This document shows, piece by piece, positions 25,682 to 36,851 of a stretch of DNA of 64,000 nucleotides. The notes below the pieces were generated by a model. The model saw only the letters and a program-made list of their open reading frames with translations. It had not been told where the DNA came from and did not search any database. The number at the start of each line of letters is the position of its first letter. Positions within the stretch are counted from its first letter, which is position 1. The position numbers and the translations under genes are program-made. Source of the stretch: Terfezia claveryi (Eukaryota > Ascomycota > Pezizomycetes > Pezizales > Pezizaceae); contig WHUX01000038.1 of NCBI GenBank assembly GCA_015179025.1, forward strand, positions 248,001-312,000, in the 5' to 3' direction.

Positions 25682-27509
25682 TCACTTCTTCTCCTTCTTC
25701 TCCTTCTTCTTCCTACTCCCACCCTCCGCATCTTCACTATCCTCTCTCCGTCGCTTTTTGCTCTTCTCCTTCCCGCTCTTGTCTTCCTTCTTCTCAGCCT
25801 TGTCCTTCCTTTCGTTTTTCTCTTTCTTCTCCTCCCTATCCGTTTTCCCTTTCTTCTCCTTCTTCTCCTTCTTCTCCTTCTTCTCCTTCTTCTCCTTCTT
25901 CTCCTTCTTCTCCTGCTTAGCCTTTGGCTTCTCATCTTCGCTCTCATTCTCGAAACCGTCTATCTGAATATCGGAAAGTACCGAGTCCATAGCTTTCTTC
26001 TGTGAAGGAATTAGCGACTGTCAGTTCGAAGGCAATTCTCGTGCTAACTTGCCATGGCATCGACATTCTTTGTGGGTGCGGTTCCGGTGGTGTAGAACGC
26101 TATTCGCTCTTCAACTTGGGACTTCAGAGCCTCTCCAAATTTGGTGGTAGGGGCATCTGAGAAACTGTCGATCCTAGAAGCAATAGAGCACTTGTTGGCG
26201 AGGAACCTACAAACAATTAGTATTTTATGTAGATAATAATCATGGACTAGTATTTTGTACCTGGAAATTCGGCCCTTGTTCTTGGTTCCGGCGCGCCCCA
26301 GGAAGGAAGAGTGGTAGATCAATCCATATTTGGGGGTGTTTCCCTTGGTCTTCAAAGCTCTGAACAGGGCCTTCTCCGCACCGAGAATCTGGACGGTAGA
26401 TGCTGGGTATTTGGCCAAGTTGGTAAGGGATCCAGCGTGGGAAATGAGACGAGCTCCAATTATCTCTCCGATAAGGGTAGCCAAGTTGGGCGCAACGATG
26501 CTCATCTTACTCACAAGGTAGGCATGAAGAGACCTCCTATAGTCTGCAAGACTAACAACTCGTTTGGCAAAAGAAAGGATATTCGTCATATCGGCCTCTG
26601 AGATGTCTTGACCCATACTGACTTTAGCGGCATCAATGATACTCCGAGCTACCGTCTCGTCGTCGTCAACGAGTGCGGCCAAATCGTGGAGTTGTTCGTT
26701 GGCGAGTTTGGCCTTGTCCTGGATGAACATCACCAATTTGGCATATTTGTAGTTGTCGCCCACAATTTTAACAAGCTCTGGGAAATGCCATGAATACCAT
26801 TCCCTACATCATGAAGTTAATTATCGACGACCCCAATGGGGGCCTCCCGAATTTGTGCTCACCTAACACGCATAGCAAAGGTGTTGACATCCTTGTCAAG
26901 GGTGTCTAATAGAGCGATCGATTGGATGATATGGTTGTCGTTCTTCTGCACAGAGAATTTGACTTTTGCCCTAGAGTATGCGTGCCCCAAACCCAATTGC
27001 GCCCTTTCAACATCCCCGGACTGCAATTGTTTCAACAATTTCTCTGCGTGGAGCCTGATTCCACGGAGCAAGTCCTGAACAACCTCATTCGTCTCACAGG
27101 AAACCCCAGGGAAACATTCCTTAATACCTCCAGCTAAGTTTTTGTCGGAAATACCCAGGATTACAGGCTTCTTCTTGCTGGGCTTTGGGAGGTTGACCTC
27201 TAATAAAGCCTTGAGGTGGTCGCTGACAATACCCTCCGAAATGTCGTTTGCATTCTCCAATGCTTGAGCAGCACCTCTGTTCGCAAATAGTTAGAGGCCC
27301 CGCCATTGCAAAAATGGCCTATCACCGGAATTTCCTTACTGAAATGGAGCAAAGCTGACAAGCTTGACGAGTTTCCCAAATTTGGCGAGATCTTGAACAG
27401 ATACCTGAACCTCCTTCAGCCTGTTCCCAATTGACTCGGGCTGGATGGCGATTTGGAATAGCGAGTATCCAATAGATTGCTCAAAGAGCAGATAATCGAC
27501 CTGGGACAT
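25682..27509 (-). CDS. NOP56: box C/D snoRNP core protein NOP56
   Basis: Core scaffold of box C/D snoRNPs that guide 2'-O-methylation of rRNA. Five exons (complement): 27509-27340, 27276-26863, 26803-26261, 26206-26053, 25999-25682; 1599 nt, 532 aa. Opening [19 protein letters not shown] (NOP5NT domain), then [20 protein letters not shown] and [32 protein letters not shown] (NOSIC region). The Nop domain has [33 protein letters not shown] and [24 protein letters not shown]. The tail is Lys/Glu-rich with about ten KKE repeats. The last intron has a GC donor (GCAAGT at 26052). The 54-nt intron 26207-26260 is stop-free and divisible by three. Confidence 0.97.
25685..25920 (-). repeat. KKE-coding repeat at the NOP56 C-terminus
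   Basis: Repeated ttctcctt-type units on the plus strand, most regular at 25850-25915, encode Lys-Lys-Glu triplets on the minus strand. Such KKE/D tails are usual in Nop56/Nop58 proteins. Long ORFs on the plus strand here are shadows. Confidence 0.85.
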
Positions 27510-27718
27510 GATGGAAGAGTTCGTTGGTTGGCCAGTTGGCTCTCGAAAAGGCGATCTCACGCAAAGCTGTCTGTACTGGACTAAGTTTTTCTTCCTGGAA
27601 GATAAAAGATGCAAGTCTTGGCACGAGTCCTTGGCGCCTTCGTGACTTCCAAGGTTGGTGGGGACGCCCCTCTCCTCAATTCCCCCGACATATATACTGA
27701 AGGACAACATATTTCAAC
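27510..27718. promoter_or_regulatory. shared divergent promoter, NOP56 / CCT6
   Basis: Only 209 bp lie between the two start codons, the tightest divergent spacing in the window. Both genes are growth-linked (rRNA modification, protein folding), so a shared growth-responsive promoter is plausible. The region is open in the NOP56 frame up to 27710, but that extension looks unlike NOP56. Confidence 0.6.
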
Positions 27719-29696
27719 ATGTCTGCTACTTCATTACTAAACCCAAAAGCTGAAGGGCTGGTATGCTGCCATGCATTTGTTTGAGAGTTATTCTGAAGCT
27801 AATTTGATCCATTAGAGACGTGGGGAGGCACTCCGAGCAAATATCGCCGCCGGAGAAGGTCTACAGGATGTGCTTCGATCCAACTTGGGCCCCTCAGGTA
27901 CCTTAAAGATGCTGGTGGATGGCTCTGGCCAGGTGAAATTTTCTTGTCGACAAGTACGACTCTAATGTGCTAACACCTCTTCAGATTACCCTCACCAAGG
28001 ATGGTCAAAAGCTACTACGCGAGATGAGTTAGTTCACTTGCAATAAATATATCACAGCACTTCACTAACATCCGCAAAGCTATTCAGAATCCTACTGCTG
28101 TGCTTATAGCAAGAGCTGCGACTGCCTTGGACGACATTGCTGGTGATGGAACCACGAGTGTAGTGTTGTTGGTTGGTGAGCTATTGAAGCAGGCAAACAG
28201 ATATATCCAGGAGGGGTTACATCCACGAATTATCACTGAGGGTTTCGAGACTGCAAAAGTGGAGGCTCTGAAGGTACGTATATCCCAAATGGTGTCGACC
28301 AGTATGCCAACAAATTGATAGTTTTTAGACACATTCAAGATCGAGAGGGAGGCTGACAGGGAATTGCTTTTGTCGGTTGCCCGAACATCATTATCAACCA
28401 AGCTCAACAAAACCCTGGCAGATTCTCTGACCCCAAGCATCGTGGACGCTGTGTTGGCAATATGGAAGGCCCCAGCAAAGCCAGACTTGCACATGGTTGA
28501 GATCATGAAGATGCAACACAGGACAGCTGCTGAGACACAATTGGTTAAGGGTCTTGTACTTGACCACGGAGCTCGTCATCCCGATATGCCCAAGAGAGTT
28601 GAAAATGCACACATCCTTGCTCTCAATGTCTCTCTAGAGTATGAGAAGAGTGAGATTAACTCAGGGTTCTTTTACAGCAGTGCGGAGCAGAGGGAGAAGT
28701 TGGTTGAGAGTGAAAGGAGATTTGTGGATGCAAAACTCAAGAAGATTGTGGATCTCAAGCAGGAAGTTTGCGGGGACGACCCCAAGAAGGGCTTTGTCAT
28801 TATCAACCAAAAGGGAATTGATCCCTTGTCACTTGATGTGTTGGTGAAGAATGGTATCTCTGCCCTGCGGCGGGCGAAGAGGAGGAATATGGAGCGACTA
28901 CAGTTAATTACTGGATGTACTGCAATGAACAGTGTGGATGATCTTAAACCAGATGCCTTGGGCTGGGCAGGGCTAGTATACGAGCACACCTTGGGAGAGG
29001 AAAAGTACACATTCATTGAGGAGGTCAAGGATCCTAAGTCGGTTACAATCTTGATTAAAGGTAGTTACTACGCCCCATACGAAAGCTCTCGCGTCTGATA
29101 TTTACGCAGGTCCCAACACACACTCTATCAACCAAATCAACGACGCGGTTAGGGATGGTCTCCGAAGTGTCTATAACGTGGTTGTAGATAAAGCAGTTGT
29201 CCCTGGGGCTGGTGCCTTCCAGATTGCTTGTCATGCCCATCTATCCTCCGAGGCTATCAGAAAACAAGTGAAGGGCAAAGCCAAGGCTGGTGTTCAAGCA
29301 TATGCTGATGCCCTCCTCACCATCCCAAAGACACTTGCCGCAAATGGAGGCTTTGACATTCTAGATTCTGGTAAGACTCACCCAACGTATTGCAAAGTTA
29401 TTAACTAACGGTCACAGTCTCTGCTCTCCAAGATGAATACCATGAGGGCAATGTGGTTGGTATCGATCTTACTACCGGTGAACCGATGGATCCTGTTGCG
29501 GAGGGAGTTTATGATTCTTTCCGAGTAATAAGGAACAGCTTGGCCTCCTCATCTAGCATTGCCTCAAACCTACTTCTATGGTGGGTACTCCTACATCCTG
29601 TTAAGTCTAATGATACTAACCAGCTTTAGTGATGAAATGTTGAAGGCAAGACAGATGGGCGGAAAGACTGGACCAGGTGGGGAGCCAGCGGAGTAA
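27719..29696 (+). CDS. CCT6: T-complex chaperonin (TRiC/CCT) zeta subunit
   Basis: Group II chaperonin subunit for cytosolic folding of actin, tubulin and WD proteins. Eight exons: 27719-27760, 27816-27932, 27985-28027, 28080-28273, 28322-29060, 29110-29370, 29418-29580, 29630-29696; 1626 nt, 541 aa. Motifs: [32 protein letters not shown], and the ATP-binding/hydrolysis block [10 protein letters not shown] (residues 85-94). The apical domain contains [12 protein letters not shown]. Near the end are VVPGAGAFQ and [23 protein letters not shown]6 rather than another CCT is indicated by [34 protein letters not shown] sequence and the [12 protein letters not shown] block. Exon 3 is 43 nt. Confidence 0.97.
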
Positions 29697-30335
29697 AGGA
29701 GACTTGATGATTGAAGGCAAGGTGTAATAGGATATAGATTTAAATAGCGAGTTGAACGATTCCTACAACAACGTGCTGCCGTTTATATATTCGGGGGGGC
29801 ATGTCTATGCATCATTTTGCAAGTCCGCATGACATTCTTGTTTAGCAAATGAATCCGGAAAGCTCAAAGCTCTGAATAAATGTATTCACCTTTAGCTTTA
29901 ATTCTCTTTCGTAACACGGCTTTGCTAGGCTCAGGATTTGAACCCGAGAGTCAGAAGTGGTTGGAAGATTGTCCAGCCATATCTTTTACTACGGTATATT
30001 AATTAAATCTTTGTACGGCGTTGCCATTGGGTTAGGAGTAAGGAGTATTCTATAAAAAATAAAAAACTTGCCATGGGGTGAGAATGCGATTACCCTGATG
30101 TAATAGTTTGCTTTTTGGTTGCTGGGGCAACCATTGTGATCCTTACCAAATTTGTTTCATCCTGCTTGAACAACTCCTAACAAATACACAACCTCATTAG
30201 ACAAAGGATCACGCCAAAGGACGATAACTCGAAACCACGGTGTATCTGATACAGCTCTTCTTTCCCATAATTCGGCTTGTTGTCACCGAATATTCGATAT
30301 ACACGTCATACACATTCGCTTGACTGGGCACCACT
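29697..30335. other. intergenic, CCT6 3' flank to kinesin
   Basis: 640 bp without a protein gene. On the minus strand, 29930-29990 carries a tRNA-like 3' half (T-arm with GGGTTCAAATCC), but no matching acceptor and D-arm were found, so it is treated as a possible tRNA-derived relic. The final 150 bp are presumably the kinesin promoter. Confidence 0.45.
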
Positions 30336-32636
30336 ATGAGTACTGTCCGGGTGATTGCTCGAATTCGGCCACTCCTCACGAAGGAATCAGAGAGTGAGGT
30401 CATAGTCAAAGTGAGAGAAGATGGACCAGCCATTACGATACCAAATCCGAAGAATGAGAAGGAGAATTTTACCTTTCCCTTCGTCACTGTTCTAGATAGC
30501 GAGACGACGCAGGCTCAGATATTCAATGAAGGTACGTGGGGTTCCATCATCCGAATCGTGCAATCCAATTAGAGGCTAAACACGAATAGTCTCCCTCACG
30601 ATCAAACATCTCTTCAAAGGCAATGATGCCACCGTCTTCGCCTATGGTGTCACCGGCACCGGGAAAACCTTCACTATGCGAGGCGGAAATTCTGTAGCTG
30701 AGCGAGGTGTGATCCCGCGCCTCCTCTCCGCCATCTACAAACGCGGCAAGGAACTAGAAAAGAAAAGTGAGGGACAAATCACCGTCACCGTTGACATGAC
30801 ATACTACGAAATCTACAATGACAAGGTCTTTGACTTATTCGAGCCACCAGAGAAGAGGTCCCTCGCGGGCCTTCCCCTAAGAGAGCATGATAAGAAGACA
30901 ATTGTGGTGGGGCTGACGGAGAAGAGGATCTCGTCGCTTAAGGAGTTTGAGACGCTCTATGATACGGCAAATGCTAATAGGACTACGTTTGCTACCAAGC
31001 TGAATGCGAGTTCGTCCAGGAGTCATGCGATTACGGGTGTTAGGGTTACTATTGAAAATCGGTCCACCGAGGAGGCGAGGATGGGCACGTTGAGTGCGAT
31101 TGATTTAGCGGGGAGTGAGGATAATAGGAGGACATGCAATGATAAGGAGAGGATGACAGAAAGTGCGAGCATCAATAAGAGTCTCTTTGTGCTGGCGCAG
31201 TGTGTGGAGGCCATAAGTAAAAAGCAGGCGAGGATCCCGTATAGGGAGAGCAAGATGACACGGATCTTGAGTCTGGGCCAGAATAATGGCATGTGCATAA
31301 TGATTCTCAACATCGCCCCGACGAAGGCATACCATCTAGATACACTCAGCTCGCTAAATTTCGCAAACAGGGCAAAGAAGATTGAGGTCAAGGAGGTCGA
31401 GAACCCGGTTGTTAGGATCAACCAGAAGATCGCAGACCTAGATTCAAGCACAGAGCTCATGCAGCGACCAGCTTTACGGCCTGAAACCAACTCTTACAAT
31501 ACCTCAGCCCTTTCTTTGAAGACAAAGCAAGGGTCATTCATCTCCACTGGAGAGAAGCCTTCCACCAAGCCCTCGCAAGCAACCGGTCAAAGACCAGCCA
31601 AACCCAACGCCCTACGGCAGAAAACCAGCAACGCAGCTCCGCAACCGAAGGTCGAGATGGGGCCCAGCGACATCGATAAGCTCGTCGAACGCAAGGTTCA
31701 GGAGATCCTCGCGCCCGCGCAGGAGGATCTAAGGACGTCTCTGTTGATAAAAACAGCAATGACGCAATGATCAAGCGAGTTGAACAGCTCGAGCGCCAGC
31801 TCAAACACTCCAAGGGCCTCCCTGCAAAGAAGCCAAAAAAAGAAAAACCTGATATTGCTACCACCCCTACCGCTGGTGACTCCTCCTATAGCTCACTGAG
31901 TGGTGAGCTGAAAATGTCCGAAATTGACATTCCGGATGCTCCGCCTCTCGTGCGCGCACTAAGTAAGAAGAAGAAAGCTGCTATCCCGAAGGATAAGAAG
32001 GAGAAGGGGGGTGATTCGCTAGTTCTCCCCGGCGCAGATCTCTCCCTTACCTCACTCACCTCGAAGCCTACCGCCCAAAAAAGGAAAAAGACCTTTATGG
32101 TCTTCCAGGAAGACGACCATGAAGATACCCCCGCTGGTGCTGAAGGCGCAACACCGCGCACTGCACGTCTATTGGCAATTATCAACTCGGAAGACGTGCA
32201 CCAGATCAAGTCACTTCGCGGGGTAGGGCCGAAGAGAGCGGAGTTCTTGGCGGGATATGTGAGGGATAGAAAGGCAGCAAATGGGGCGGTGGAGGGGGTG
32301 CTGAAGTTGGAGGATTTGGCTGCGCTGCCGGGGATAGGGAAGAAGATCGTTGAGGCCATGAGGGTGGGGGTGGGGGAGCAGGCTGTGTTGCCAGCGAAGA
32401 GTGGGGTTAAGAAGGTTTGTAAGGAGGGGATGTTGGGCAGGGGGCTGTTGAGTGTAAAGGAGGATTTGTTTGGTGGTGGGAAGGGGTTACTAGGGGTGAG
32501 GGAGGATGATGATGAAGAGAGAGAGTTTGTGAGGACGCCGGGTAGGAGGAGGAGTAGGACCGTGATGAGTAGGGAGGAGGTGGTAAGGGAAGCGATGAGG
32601 GAGTATGTTGGTCACTTGGATATGGAATTTGTGTGA
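30336..32636 (+). CDS. Kid-type kinesin with C-terminal helix-hairpin-helix, frame-disrupted
   Basis: Microtubule motor resembling KIF22/Kid (kinesin-10), which in animals moves chromosome arms. Exons 30336-30531 and 30590-32636. Motor domain from residue 4: P-loop GVTGTGKT (85-92), NASSSRSH (about 204), DLAGSE (about 237), and LNFANRAKKIEVK at its end. The C-terminal region has a coiled coil (AMIKRVEQLERQL) and a helix-hairpin-helix DNA-binding segment with IKSLRGVGPKRAEF and LAALPGIGKKIVEAM. The reading frame breaks between 31680 and 31765: the motor frame stops at 31770 while the coiled-coil/HhH frame continues to 32636. Exon length is one base short of a multiple of three (747 aa if restored). 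No GT-AG intron fits the gap, so a one-base deletion (real or sequencing error) is most likely. Confidence 0.85.
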
Positions 32637-33396
32637 TGGTAGAAAGAATGGTGTTATTGAGGTTTTATGTGGGGTGTTTTAATAATTTTTTTTTTTTCTT
32701 GCTTCGTTTTGCATATACTTTTTTTTTCTTTCATTTTTATATATCTTGGCGTGGGCATTTGGGTTTTTTTCGGCTGTGTGCGTTTATAGTACCATTTTCT
32801 TTGTTCCTTTTTTTTTTTTTTTTTTTTTTGATTTTGTGTTGATTTTGAGCTGTGTTGGTATACAGTGATGTCTGAATAAGCAATGTTCATTGGGGTAGAT
32901 AGGTACTGTGAGAGCCGTTGTTTTTGTATTAGGCTTTCTTTTTTTTTTTTTTTTCAGTTTTGGTTGGCGTGAATGAAATATTCCTTATATTATCAGCCAA
33001 TGTAGATAGATACAAGTACAAGCCATCTCTGTGTTTGTGCTTGCATTTTACCCTGAACTCCATGGCATGCTTCGGACAAAATAATTTCACCTACTCACAA
33101 GACAAATCCCCCGATCGGAACCAAAAACTAAAGGGGGAGGGAGGTTGAGGGGGAGAGATTTCCTTCATACTCGTTAGGTACTCCGGACTCGACTCGACGT
33201 AAAAATCCGAGAAAAGCAAAAAAAAAAATTGAAAATTCTTGTATTACCCCCAACACCCTTGAAAAGAAATCAGCTAACTTAAAATCCACAAGCAATGGTA
33301 ACAAAGTATGATACAGTAAAAGTATAGTAGGTATAAGTACGAAGTAGTAGTAGTAATTATACCAAACCAACCCGCTCGCGCCTTTCCACCCCCCTT
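32637..33396. other. convergent intergenic region with poly-T/poly-A runs
   Basis: 760 bp between the kinesin and SURF6 stop codons. Several long T runs: about 32688-32697, 32807-32829 (22 or more T) and 32938-32954. A C/T-rich stretch follows 33370. No gene seen; these are 3'-UTR and spacer sequence prone to slippage. Confidence 0.55.
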
Positions 33397-35419
33397 TTAC
33401 CTCTTCCCTTTCCCACCACTACCACCCCCCGCCTTCGCTCTCGCCCCAAACCCCCCTTCAAACCCAGGCCTACTCCCCCTTTTCTTATTCCCCCCCTTAT
33501 TCATAGACACCTTCCCCCCCTTCTTAGGAACCTTCTTTGCCCCTTTCCCTGCCTTCTTTTGTTCTTTTCTCTTTCCGAGATTGTCTTCTCTCTTTTTCTG
33601 CTTCATAGCTTTCGCTTTCTCTACCGATTCCTTGCGGTCATTCCTGCATGCGTGCATAAATTAGCTACTACTCAGAGAGTATATAGGCAGGGGAGTAGGC
33701 TTACCACTCCCTCTCACTCTTCCGTTTCTTGCCTTCGACCCTCTTGACCGTCTTCTTTAGCAGCTTTTCATCATCCCTGACCTTCTCCCCATTAACCCTA
33801 CTCAACGCCTTCCCCCACCTGTCACTCTCCTCCACCCTCCCCCTCTTCTCCTCATCCATCCCCTCCAGCCTCGCCTTCTTCCGCCTAACCTGCTCTAGTG
33901 ACGCCTTTGCATCCCCCCCACCGGGGCCCTTCCTCTTCTTCCCAGCCCCAGCCCCATTGGTACCCACCCCGCCCAACCCCGTCTCCAGTGCGCCCCCATC
34001 ATCAAACAGCACCTTCCCAAAATTATAGCTATTCCCGCCCGCCATCGGCGCAGGTGACGCAAACCCATCCACACTCGTCCCTCTACTTGAGCTCGCCACA
34101 ATCCCATTCGTATTCGGCACTGCCATCGCCGCCTTCGCCTTCTCCTTCGCATCAAGCTGCGCTGCTTTCCTAGCTTCTGCTTTCTTGGCTTTGTGTAGAG
34201 CTTCTTTTTTCGCCCGCGCCTCCATGAGTTCTTGTCTGCTTCGGGGAGGGGCGTGAGCTTCGTCGCCGTCGCTGAGGGGGTTGGTGCCGATGGCTTTGCG
34301 CGCGGCGCGGAGGGCGGCGATACGTGCGGCGAGGCGGGCGCGCATGTCTACTATCGAGTCGGGTGTTTCTTGGAATTGAGGTTCGAAGGAGGGAGTGGTG
34401 GCGGCGGTCGTGTTTGAGAGGGAGGGAGAGGTGGATGCTGTTGATTTACCGTTGACTTCAGTAGAATCTTCGGTGAGCCCGGGAAGGGAGATGCCAGAAT
34501 CAATGTCCATTGCTTCGCCGTTGTCGGGTTTGTCTGCTTGTGCATCTTTTTTGGCTTTTGCAGAGGCTTGGGCTTCGAGCTGGACGGCGCGTTTTACCTT
34601 CTTCTTTTCAGATTTGGTAAGTTTGACTGTGGATTTCGAGAGGGTTTCCCTTTTGGGTTTCTTGTCCTTCTTTGCGGGGGTACTTTGCCCATTCTTTTCC
34701 TTTTTCCCCTTCTTACTCTTCTTACACCCCTCCACCTTCTCCCTTACTTCCCCCTCACGCCCCTCCTCACCACTAACATCCTCATAATCCTCTTCCCTCT
34801 CACTCTCTCCCTCTTCCCCTCCCCCACCAAGCTCCACATCCATTCCCCCCTCTACCTCACTCCACTCCTCATCCTCCTCATCCTCCCCATCCGCATCCCC
34901 CATCTCTTCATCCTCATCCTCCTCAGCTTCCTCACCTTCCTCATCCTCATCCCCCCCCCACTACCCCCACTACCCCCATTATCCCTAACCTCCACCGCAC
35001 TCACCAGCGCATCCGGATCCAGCTTCGCCTTTTTTGCCCGAGCAGACTCGGCTTTCGATTGTTTTCGTTTATTCCATTGCGTCTGGTGGGACACATATAT
35101 GTGAGCAATATGTTCTAGAAAAATCGTGGGGGTGGGGGTGGGTGCAGGAAGCGTACACTCCCTTCCTTCGGGGCATAGTAGTTCTTTGCAGGTATCAGCG
35201 AGAGGAGCCCATCGAATGCGCTGGAGTGAATTCGGAGGCGTTCCTAAATATATTGGAATATTGCGAGAGTTGTTAGCCAATAACAGATACCCATACAGAG
35301 AGATGGTAGGAACAGGTAGAGTTTTGGATGATAAGACGCTCGATACACCAGAAAAACAAAATAAGCTGTTGTGCAAGTAACGTAAATCGTTTCAACAAAC
35401 TTACCTCTAAATCCTCCAT
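33397..35419 (-). CDS. RRP14: SURF6 / ribosomal RNA-processing protein 14, frame break in a homopolymer
   Basis: Nucleolar protein for 60S and 40S subunit assembly. Four exons (complement): 35419-35405, 35243-35157, 35082-33705, 33643-33397. The opening MEDLE, then ERLRIHSSAFDGLLSLIPAKNYY and QWNKRKQSKAESARAKKAKLDP, is the SURF6 N-terminal signature. A long acidic, Lys-rich middle follows. The C-terminal SURF6 domain has RAKKEALHKAKKAEARKAAQ, NFGKVLFDD, AKASLEQVRRKKARLEGMDEEKR and EWNDRKESVEKAKAMKQKKREDNLGKRKE. Exon 3 changes frame at a G9 run (C9 at 34951-34959, plus strand); one additional base would make 1728 nt (575 aa). An alternative is an unrecognised intron starting at the GTGAGT near 35017, but that stretch lacks a branch or pyrimidine tract. 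Confidence 0.88.
34951..34959. repeat. C9 homopolymer at the SURF6 frame break
   Basis: Nine C on the plus strand. Upstream SURF6 codons are in one frame and the acidic block beginning DEDEEGEEAEEDEDEE is in the next, so the run has lost one base (or gained two). Confidence 0.8.
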
Positions 35420-36021
35420 CTTTTTTTACCAACTGTCAGAGAACCTACCAACTGTCAGAGAACCAAACAAATATATATACACACACACGCACACACACAA
35501 CAGCTAGCACTTCAACCTTTTTTTTTTACCTTTTTGTTTTAATTCTCAATTCTTTTATAACCTTCCGCACTGGTACTCTAAGGGCGGTAGGGTACGGATA
35601 GGCGCGGAGGTAGCAGGTGAGGAGGAATTGAGGAATTGAAGCAAGTCGAGAAAAAATAATTTTGTGAGGGGGGGGAAAGTCTGTGGGAGTTGGGAGAAGC
35701 GACAGAATGGGAATGTTGCCAAGATTTGCACTTGGCATTTTACTATGTGCAAAGGATATGGGAGTAGCGAGTTGAGGGTAAGTAAGAAAGTTAAGTTATG
35801 GGGGATATACTCCGTACTGTACATATCTTGTGTGTTTATTAGTTTTCCTTTTAAACTCGGGTCTGACTACTGTATGTAGCAAAGTAGCAAAAACTCTGAC
35901 CAAAGTAGCAAAAACAACAAATCATCAAAGCGAAGCAAAACAGCACAATAATCCAGCAACCCTCCACACCCCCCCTGCTTCCAATCCCCCCACTCCCCGC
36001 CTTTTCCTACCTCCCCCCAAA
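35420..36021. other. intergenic, SURF6 promoter and methyltransferase 3' flank
   Basis: 600 bp; includes a (CA)n-like stretch at about 35478-35499 and a T9 run at 35519-35527. A short direct repeat (aaagtagcaaaaac) occurs at 35880-35910. No gene supported. Confidence 0.5.
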
Positions 36022-36851
36022 TCAATCCTCAAACTTCTTCGCATCCGTCAACGGCACATACATAACCCCATACAACCTCTTCCTGCTGACATTCCCCTTC
36101 TCATCCTTATCGATCTGCCACACCGCCTGCCCGCCATACATACTTGCCCCTTCGGCAACCGGGATGAACATCCTCCCGGGACTTTTCAACTGCTCAAGCA
36201 GCGGCTGATGGACATCCATGGCCGCAGCACCGACGTGGATAGCGTCATAGGGCGCATTGGGGGGGTATCCCAAACGCCCGTCGCCAGTGACGATGCTGAT
36301 GAGCCCAGAGTCGAGCATTTCTGACGTGACAGGGTTTTTGCGAAGGTTGGCGATGGAGAGGGAGGTGATTTGCGGGATGTGGTCGATTCCGGTGACCTTC
36401 CCATTGGGGGCCTGGGGATGGAGAGATATTTAATTAACAATAGCGAATGGAGGGAGGAGGGAGGGACATACGACTAAGTGCGCCATCACCGCACATAAAT
36501 ACCCACTGCCACTTCCAATATCCAATACATTACTCCCCGGCTTAATATACTCCTTCAACGTCTCCAACGCATTCGCATGAATATGCGGTGCTACCCACCC
36601 CAATGGCCTCCCAATTAGCCCCCTCTCCCTCTCACAAGCCCTCAAAATAAACAAAGTAGCACACACTCACCGCTAATCGTCGCATCATACCCAATCCTCT
36701 GCGGACTATCCTCATACGGCATCTCCCTGGTAAACTGTGCTCTATCCACCTCCACCATGGCCTCCCTAATCCTCGGTGTTCTTAATAGCCCATGTTTCCA
36801 CAAATTATTCACCAACCCCTCATTCGTCGTGCTAGAGCATCTCCAAGACAT
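36022..36851 (-). CDS. protein-L-isoaspartate O-methyltransferase
   Basis: SAM-dependent repair enzyme that methylates isoaspartyl residues in aged proteins. Three exons (complement): 36851-36671, 36590-36472, 36411-36022; 690 nt, 229 aa (typical 225-235). Start [21 protein letters not shown] matches the PCMT opening. SAM motif [10 protein letters not shown] is at about residues 81-91, preceded by the substrate block [16 protein letters not shown]. Further motifs: [32 protein letters not shown] and [16 protein letters not shown]. The in-frame ATG nine codons upstream (36878) is possible but not needed. Confidence 0.96.

Noticed and set aside
25534..25947. 137-codon Arg-run protein (minus strand)
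   Set aside because: Frame-shifted reading of the same NOP56 KKE repeat; the correct frame continues the conserved NOP56 protein.
25612..26005. Plus-strand ORFs rich in Ser/Pro, Phe/Ser or Leu opposite the NOP56 tail
   Set aside because: They arise from the KKE-coding repeat read on the wrong strand.
27509..27710. 67-codon N-terminal extension of NOP56
   Set aside because: NOP56 proteins begin at the [11 protein letters not shown] block; the extension would consume almost the whole divergent promoter.
33729..35104. Plus-strand ORFs opposite SURF6 (Ser/Pro/Phe-rich)
   Set aside because: Antisense of Lys/Glu/Asp-rich SURF6 codons; no independent features.
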